Source: Oscillatoriophycideae cyanobacterium NC_groundwater_1537_Pr4_S-0.65um_50_18
GTDB lineage: Bacteria > Cyanobacteriota > Cyanobacteriia > Elainellales > Elainellaceae
Reading direction: 5' to 3'
Assembly (NCBI GenBank): GCA_016208305.1
Contig: JACQYI010000006.1
Span: 930,001-994,000, forward strand
DNA: 64,000 nt
The position numbers and the translations under genes are program-made. Every line of letters starts with the position of its first letter. Within the stretch, counting starts at the first letter, position 1. The notes beneath the pieces are model-generated. The model was not told the DNA's origin. It searched no databases and saw nothing but the letters and a program-made list of their open reading frames with translations. Positions 59,936-64,000 of this stretch are shown here, one piece after another.

Positions 59936-60265
59936 GTTGATTCTCTCAAGCCATTACGAGGTAGATGATTTGCGAAGTGGCGTTGCTGATTATGGAATTT
60001 GTTGTGAGAGACACGTTCCGCGCGCTCAAAACAAATTCCACAGCCGAATTAAGCAATGCCTGCGAAGTCAATGTCTAATGCCAAGCCTCTAACAAAATGG
60101 CGTAGCGCATGCAGTCAAAAACTGCCGTAGGGAAGCACCCTACTTTGCTCATTCTAGATTCGAGAGCCTAATTTTGGGAGCAGCCCAAAGAAGTAACCTT
60201 CAAGCGCTTCAGCACCTTGATGATTTCGGCAAAGGGGAGTTCTTGATCTGAGTGCAAGCAACACC
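59936..60265. other. intergenic, 330 bp
   Basis: Carries the large hairpin at 59994-60039. A short direct repeat tgcgaagt occurs at 59971 and 60061. Nothing else recognisable. The WecG-type gene ends at 60266 on the minus strand. Confidence 0.5.
59994..60039. repeat. 15-bp inverted repeat with GAGAGAC loop, related to 24509-24555
   Basis: ggaatttgttgtgag (59994-60008) pairs with ctcaaaacaaattcc (60025-60039) with one mismatch. The loop reads agacacgttccgcgcg, and the GAGAGACxCxTTCxGCxCGC core matches that between selD and mnmH. Flanking bases extend the pairing partly. Candidate family of small palindromic repeats. Confidence 0.7.
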
Positions 60266-61378
60266 TTATTTCTGATGCCTGAGATCCCGTAATTTTTGTT
60301 TGAGGACTAAGGCGAGGAAAGGTAAATCATCTACGAGGTAGCGCTTCCAGAGTCGTCTTGGCTCTGTCAAAAGCCGATATAACCATTCGATGCCCAAGTC
60401 ACTCATCACCTTAGGGGCACGCGGCTTATTCCCAGCCTCGAAATCGATCGCGGCTCCTACGGCTAAAAAGATATTGATGTTTGGCAGCAGCGATCGGTAT
60501 CGGCTAATCCAAATTTCCTGCTTAGGTGCGCCAACCCCAACCACAAGGACATTAGCAGGCGATCGATTAATCAGATCAACAATGAATTGACATTCCTGCT
60601 GATTTTTTTCGAAGCCAAAAGAGGGGGAATGGGCAGCCACAATGATGTTTCGGCCAATGCGATCGTTAATGCGTTGCTGAGCCTGTTTTGCAATGCCTGC
60701 TGCACCCCCCAACAAAAATATTTGGGTCTGCACATTATCTTTGTGATGTTCGCAAAACATGGGAAACAGATCTGAACCCGATATTTTTGCTTTGATAGGT
60801 TTGCCTAAGAACTTAGCGGCATAAATCAGAACCTGACTGTCGCAAACTCGGTAATCGGCTTGTTGGTATGCCGCCATGAACTCTGGATCATGCTGCAATT
60901 TCATCAAGTGATCCACGTTGGGGGTAAAAACAACCCCGTGGCTTAGCTTACTTAGAAATTCCTGCTTGGATAAGTTATCAATTTCAACATCTAAGATTTT
61001 TACGGTTTCTCGCAGCGAGGTAGCCGCTTGCCGTCTCAAAACATTGGCAGACGAGATTAAGACAGCTTGACGAAACTCTTGGTGCAGCTTTCGTCTGTCT
61101 CGCGTTTCTACACCTTCAGCTCTAGCTCCAGCTTGATTTGGGCTAGGAAGCTGAATTTGCTTAATATTGCTCAGAGAAGCTGTAAAAGCAACAGCCTTGA
61201 ACTGCTTATAAAGCTGTTGCGTCTCACGATGAATCAATCGCTTAACTTCATTATTTAGCTCACCCGTATGATACTTCGTCATCTGATTAGCAGATGAGGC
61301 GAGTGCTACTCGTCGGAATCGCTTGTAAAGCTTACCAACCTCCTCTTTGCTTACCGTTCTAGAAGTGGACTCAATCAT
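60266..61378 (-). CDS. WecG/TagA/CpsF-family glycosyltransferase with repeated N-terminal extension
   Basis: A 370-aa protein. The glycosyltransferase (family 26) occupies about 125-350: VKILDVEIDNLSKQEFL, FTPNVDHLMKLQHDPEFMAAYQQADYRVCDSQVLIYAAKFLG, ISGSDLFP, IFLLGG, VLVVGVGAPKQEIWISRY, and AVGAAIDFEAGNKPRAP. Such enzymes add N-acetylmannosaminuronic or ManNAc-type sugar to a lipid-linked GlcNAc. The first 120 residues are extra: three divergent copies of a pattern LYKxFxxVAxxSSANxxx at about 17-34, 57-74 and 98-115. Not part of the usual family, which starts near residue 125. A bidirectional terminator lies beyond its start. Confidence 0.88.
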   Translation of the reverse strand: MIESTSRTVSKEEVGKLYKRFRRVALASSANQMTKYHTGELNNEVKRLIHRETQQLYKQFKAVAFTASLSNIKQIQLPSPNQAGARAEGVETRDRRKLHQEFRQAVLISSANVLRRQAATSLRETVKILDVEIDNLSKQEFLSKLSHGVVFTPNVDHLMKLQHDPEFMAAYQQADYRVCDSQVLIYAAKFLGKPIKAKISGSDLFPMFCEHHKDNVQTQIFLLGGAAGIAKQAQQRINDRIGRNIIVAAHSPSFGFEKNQQECQFIVDLINRSPANVLVVGVGAPKQEIWISRYRSLLPNINIFLAVGAAIDFEAGNKPRAPKVMSDLGIEWLYRLLTEPRRLWKRYLVDDLPFLALVLKQKLRDLRHQK

Positions 61379-61679
61379 GCAATTTCAACTCAGGTAGGAA
61401 ATATTTAGCACCAGCCATCTCCGTATCTTCGACGATGCCTCTGACGAAAACATCCCGGCATATCCTGAAAAATCTGTGACCCTGACAGGTTGGGTTACGT
61501 GCATCCACCAAGTCAAAAACTCCTGACGATCGATCGCCAGGAGTTTTTTTGCACCCTTATATTCGGTAAAAGCTATTGCACAAGCGATTCTGTCGGAAGC
61601 TAGCCAGTAAGCTCTTTAACGTACTATTAGCGAACCTGAGTCTAAGTCACTCTAGATTGCGAGATCTAGGCTGCAAAAT
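61379..61679. other. intergenic, 301 bp
   Basis: Between the WecG-type gene start and the GlsB-like gene end, both on the minus strand. Contains the terminator at 61515-61550. The remaining sequence shows repeats of tctagactg near 61650-61685 and no gene. Confidence 0.5.
61515..61550. terminator. bidirectional Rho-independent terminator
   Basis: aaaaactcctg (61515-61525) pairs perfectly with caggagttttt (61538-61548); the loop carries an overlapping HIP1-like cgatcgatcg. T7 follows on the plus side and T5 on the minus side. On the minus strand it ends the GlsB-like transcript; on the plus strand there is no gene for it to end. Confidence 0.85.
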
Positions 61680-61949
61680 CTAGACTGTGCGACGAGTCAT
61701 CAAGCCCCACAGGAAGATGGCAACCATTGCACCTAGTACTGCCACCAGCAAACCTGGAATGCTCAAGCCTGTAGCAGCAAGTTGCAAGGTTCCTGTTGTG
61801 AGCAGGGTGTACAAGCTACCACCTAAGAATGCGCCAATAATGCCCAAGATAATTGTGGAGAGAATGCCGCCACCTTGACTGCCTGGATAAATTGCTTTTG
61901 CAATTGCACCTGCCAGTAGACCCAACAATAACCAAGCGATAATATTCAT
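61680..61949 (-). CDS. GlsB/YeaQ/YmgE-family stress-response membrane protein
   Basis: An 89-aa protein with three hydrophobic helices (IIAWLLLGLLAGAIAKAI, STIILGIIGAFLGGSLY, SIPGLLVAVLGAMVAIFLWG). The opening IAWLLLGLLAGAIAKAIYPG and the GGGILSTIILGIIGAFLGG motif define the transglycosylase-associated / GlsB family. Linked to general stress in other bacteria. Short, so cotranscription cannot be inferred. The terminator at 61515-61550 ends it. Confidence 0.9.
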   Translation of the reverse strand: MNIIAWLLLGLLAGAIAKAIYPGSQGGGILSTIILGIIGAFLGGSLYTLLTTGTLQLAATGLSIPGLLVAVLGAMVAIFLWGLMTRRTV

Positions 61950-62310
61950 AGTGAACCTCTCATGTCCTTAGTGTTTTTCAACCTTGAACACCAAGTTATC
62001 AATTTTCAATAAATCACTCTTCTATCGCAGGGTATAACCCATAAAACCCATAGGGAGAGACAAGCAAAGATAAAAGCTTGAAGGCGCCAAAGATAGGCTC
62101 ATCAGCGGGTTCATAAAATCGACTCAGGATTTACTTGTAAAAGTCTTTGTCGTAAGCAAAAGCATATTTCATTAGAATCCCCATACCTATTCAGGATGAT
62201 TTTGGAGAAGCTTTAGATGAATTAGGAAAGTCGTATTTCTAAAGCAGGAAGCTAGCTAGAGGGCTTTAGGCTAGGGTTCTAAAGTAATGCTCTTTAAAAG
62301 ATGTAGAAGT
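61950..62310. other. divergent intergenic, 361 bp
   Basis: Region between the divergent GlsB-like and glycine-zipper genes. Two near-identical segments read tatgggttttatgggttata on the minus strand (about 62028-62050). No clear promoter box could be pinned down. A shorter start at 62287 for the downstream gene is possible but lacks a ribosome-binding site. Confidence 0.45.
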
Positions 62311-62838
62311 ATGCCCTCCACAGCAGAATTTAATCAGAGCCAATCTGATCAAAACCAATCTGATTCGAATCAAAGTTATCAAAGCATTGTTTTTAGCTTT
62401 TCTGAGCAGCAGGTTGCAGAAGATGCTCTCCAAGCGCTACAGACTGCCGGATTTACCCAAGAACAGCTTCAGCTTAACTCGCAGACTCCACCTGTTCCTC
62501 AGACAGAGGCAAAGAAAAGTGGTGGCAAAGGAGCGATCGTCGGAGCGCTTGCAGGTGGGTTAATCGGCTTAATATTTGGCTACGCAAAGGTCAACTTAGC
62601 GGAAACTGCCAATGTTGGCTTACTCGGAGACAGCCTTGGCATGGTGCTTGCAGGTAGCTTAGTGGGTGCTGCGGCTATGAGTATTATCGCGGCCATGAGT
62701 GGCGTAAACGTTATCAGAGATCAAGTAGGAACTGAGACATCAGCGCTCACTCCAATATTTTTAGTCTCTGTTAACGCCTCACAACCCGAAGAGATTGCAA
62801 AAGCCCAAAGCATTCTTGAGCAGTACACAACGGCATGA
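62311..62838 (+). CDS. glycine-zipper membrane protein
   Basis: A 175-aa protein from ATG 62311 (MPSTAEFNQSQ...). The Gln/Ser/Asn-rich start (SQSDQNQSDSNQSYQS) precedes a short mixed region (QQVAEDALQALQTAGFTQEQLQL, resembling heat-induced general-stress-protein folds). A Gly-rich hydrophobic core follows (GGKGAIVGALAGGLIGLIFGYAKV and SLGMVLAGSLVGAAAMSIIAAMSG), and it ends with FLVSVNASQPEEIAKAQSILEQY. This architecture is known from YflT/DUF1269-like general-stress membrane proteins; only the similarity is certain. A terminator follows at 62863. Confidence 0.75.
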   Translation: MPSTAEFNQSQSDQNQSDSNQSYQSIVFSFSEQQVAEDALQALQTAGFTQEQLQLNSQTPPVPQTEAKKSGGKGAIVGALAGGLIGLIFGYAKVNLAETANVGLLGDSLGMVLAGSLVGAAAMSIIAAMSGVNVIRDQVGTETSALTPIFLVSVNASQPEEIAKAQSILEQYTTA

Positions 62839-62862
62839 GATGAGTGAAATGAAATCAGGCAG

Positions 62863-62910
62863 AGCGCTGGAAATCCTTTGGTCATTTGCTAGAGGTTTTC
62901 CAGCGCTTTT
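62863..62910 (+). terminator. Rho-independent terminator of glycine-zipper gene
   Basis: agcgctggaaa (62863-62873) and tttccagcgct (62897-62907) match perfectly over 11 bp with a 23-nt loop, followed by ttt. It is 25 bp after the stop. Confidence 0.7.
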
Positions 62911-63267
62911 GCCTTGGTCGAAATATTATCGGCTGACGCAAACAGAGGAGGATGGCACCTTGTTACAAAAACCACCGTCTTCTGCCAATGCCCTGCCGCC
63001 AAAACCCATAAGGGCTAGAGTTGCGATCGATAAAATCATGAAGCGTTTCATAAGTCACCTGAATTGAATACTTGGTTTTCTCTACTTCTCTAGAATCCAC
63101 CCATTCCCTGAACCTGCTGTGAGGGCTATCTGAGCGATCGCAGAAAGCCAAATGAGAAATTGCTGAGTTCTCAGTGGACTTCTTGCATCCTTGTTTTGTG
63201 GCAAGCGGAAATCGTGGCACAATTCACACTAGAGATTGAATCCAGAGATCTAATAAAGCCATATAAA

Positions 63268-63308
63268 AAAGCCGATAGCGCCCACCAAGGACAGGGGCTA
63301 TCGGCTTT
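63268..63308. terminator. bidirectional terminator
   Basis: aaagccgatagc (63268-63279) pairs perfectly with gctatcggcttt (63297-63308). A-rich on the left and ttctaaattt on the right. It lies 57 bp after the stop of the downstream minus-strand gene. Confidence 0.75.
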
Positions 63309-63364
63309 CTAAATTTCAACCTAGATTTATAGCTGTATTCACAGCAGTGAGGACAGGGACTGGC

Positions 63365-63799
63365 TCAACCGAAAGAATCTAGATCAAGGGCTTTTGACCC
63401 TCCTTGCTCTAGCTGAATCAGAATCTTACCAAGTTGCCACCAGACCAACAAACCCGTCATTAGCGTCAACAAAAAAGCGACGCCGTAGGCAATGCCTGTA
63501 GGAAAACCAAAGATTTGCACGCCAGAGGCGAGAAACACGCAGATACCTGCACAAATGCCCAGAAACGTCAGCAAGAGGGGGAATCCTTGGACATTTTCTA
63601 GCGTCTGGGTCGTGCGATTGCGGGCCCATATATTCACAGCTTGCTTCAGTGTGGCATCAAAGGCAAGTCCCGAAGTGATGCTGGCAAACAAACCAGCAAC
63701 GAGTAAAAAGTAAGGGGGATCGTAGTACACAGGTAGCTCCTTGACTGGGACATTAGCTGGGAAATGTAATACATGAGAGAGAACAATCGGTCGAGGCAT
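63365..63799 (-). CDS. hypothetical membrane protein with three helices
   Basis: A 144-aa protein: a Pro-rich start (MPRPIVLSHVLHFPANVPVKELPVYYDPPYF), then three hydrophobic helices (FLLVAGLFASITSGLAF, FPLLLTFLGICAGICVFLASGVQIF, YGVAFLLTLMTGLLVWWQLGKILIQL). The DATLKQAVNIWARNRTTQTLENVQG loop is polar. I do not recognise a family, although the pattern is common among short cyanobacterial membrane proteins. It ends QGGSKALDLDSFG. Start ATG 63799 may be upstream of the true start (ATG elsewhere not evident). Confidence 0.6.
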   Translation of the reverse strand: MPRPIVLSHVLHFPANVPVKELPVYYDPPYFLLVAGLFASITSGLAFDATLKQAVNIWARNRTTQTLENVQGFPLLLTFLGICAGICVFLASGVQIFGFPTGIAYGVAFLLTLMTGLLVWWQLGKILIQLEQGGSKALDLDSFG

Positions 63800-63822
63800 T
63801 CTTGCTCTATGACCTAGCCCGA

Positions 63823-64000
63823 TTATCTAACCGTTTTTCTATCTTGAGAAGCCATAAAGCCAGCCATAGAAGGCAGCAGGGTTGCCGCTCTTTCGGTAGA
63901 AAACTCGGTTAGCGCACCGATCGCCGCTGTCAGCAAACGAGCAGGTTTGACATCATCTTTAATCAGATTCCACAGTCGCTGAACCTCTGCGGTATGCAGC
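63823..64000 (-). CDS. C-terminal part of an unidentified protein (5' end outside window)
   Basis: The minus strand from the right edge is open for 58 codons to TAA at 63823-63825. It reads HTAEVQRLWNLIKDDVKP, then ARLLTAAIGALTEFSTERAATLLPS and a short basic tail. The composition is convincingly coding. It could be the end of an AarF/UbiB (ABC1) kinase, whose cyanobacterial members have similar helical tails, but this is a low-confidence guess. It may be cotranscribed with the 144-aa membrane protein 23 bp downstream. Confidence 0.6.
   Translation of the reverse strand, partial: LHTAEVQRLWNLIKDDVKPARLLTAAIGALTEFSTERAATLLPSMAGFMASQDRKTVR

Larger units (their letters stand above)
62839..63364. 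other. intergenic, 526 bp
   Basis: Contains the terminators at 62863-62910 and 63268-63308. A 75-codon plus frame at 62840-63067 overlaps the first terminator and lacks a ribosome-binding site; an 85-codon minus frame at 62963-63220 is also weak. No RNA gene was recognised. Confidence 0.5.

Noticed and set aside
62840-63067. 75-90-codon frame after the glycine-zipper gene
   Set aside because: It overlaps the terminator at 62863-62910 and has no ribosome-binding site.
62963-63220. 85-codon minus-strand frame
   Set aside because: No ribosome-binding site or recognisable domain; composition resembles a shadow frame.

Overview
The window is a stretch of cyanobacterial chromosome. The octamer GCGATCGC (HIP1) and its GCGATCG/CGATCGC variants recur throughout. 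Gene content also points there: a CpcT/CpeT-type bilin lyase, geranylgeranyl-reductase-family and DHNA-CoA thioesterase genes, a Ycf46-like AAA ATPase, DUF2808 and DUF760 proteins, and orphan hybrid-type sensor kinases. Moderate GC and the gene set suggest a Leptolyngbya-like filamentous lineage, but the genus is inference. No rRNA, tRNA, CRISPR array, IS element or prophage was recognised; almost everything is ordinary chromosomal housekeeping.

Layout: 1-9.4 kb holds the end of a glutaredoxin, tadA, an acyltransferase, an orphan histidine kinase, an MBL-fold protein, a glutamine-synthetase-family enzyme and SelO. 9.6-12.7 kb has a DMT transporter, a HEAT-repeat protein, a lipoprotein and a PepSY-like small membrane protein. 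12.7-19.4 kb (minus strand) has dnaG, a second large histidine kinase and a Ser/Thr kinase. After a 0.9-kb gene-poor gap, 20.3-22.4 kb holds two branched-chain amino-acid-type ABC transporter genes. 22.6-27.6 kb is a selenium island: selD (fused to an NDH-like flavoprotein) and mnmH (tRNA 2-selenouridine synthase), bracketed by two paralogous CxxC redoxins. 27.7-30.9 kb is pyrH-frr-GGR-cpcT. 31-42.7 kb carries envelope genes (a degenerate LytM protein, HtrA protease, a peptidoglycan-binding protein, an SH3 protein), scpB, a DrrA-type ABC ATPase, cobA/btuR, pdxJ, a Nudix hydrolase and an FG-GAP/ASPIC protein. 42.9-48.1 kb is the classic rpmH-rnpA-PH-yidC-khpB block extended by yceD and a Ycf46-like ATPase, all on the minus strand. 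48.4-64 kb contains ligA, a thioesterase, argD, an amidase, pdhB, a TMEM175-type channel, a DMT transporter, an aldo/keto reductase, a WecG/TagA glycosyltransferase with a repeated N-terminal extension, and small membrane proteins.

The most unusual signals are not gene-sized. (i) Many 12-31-bp tandem duplications occur, and at least four of them copy the stop codon of the adjoining gene. (ii) There is a zero-spacer 48-bp perfect palindrome between convergent genes. (iii) Two related long hairpins share a GAGAGAC..TTC.GC core. (iv) A homopurine/homopyrimidine tract sits where the Shine-Dalgarno of livM should be. (v) A 22-bp x3 repeat separates selD from a divergent redoxin. (vi) A TGA-interrupted small reading frame lies in the 920-bp gap. 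No complete new defence or mobile system is visible; the selenium-redoxin island is the best candidate for an under-described functional association.
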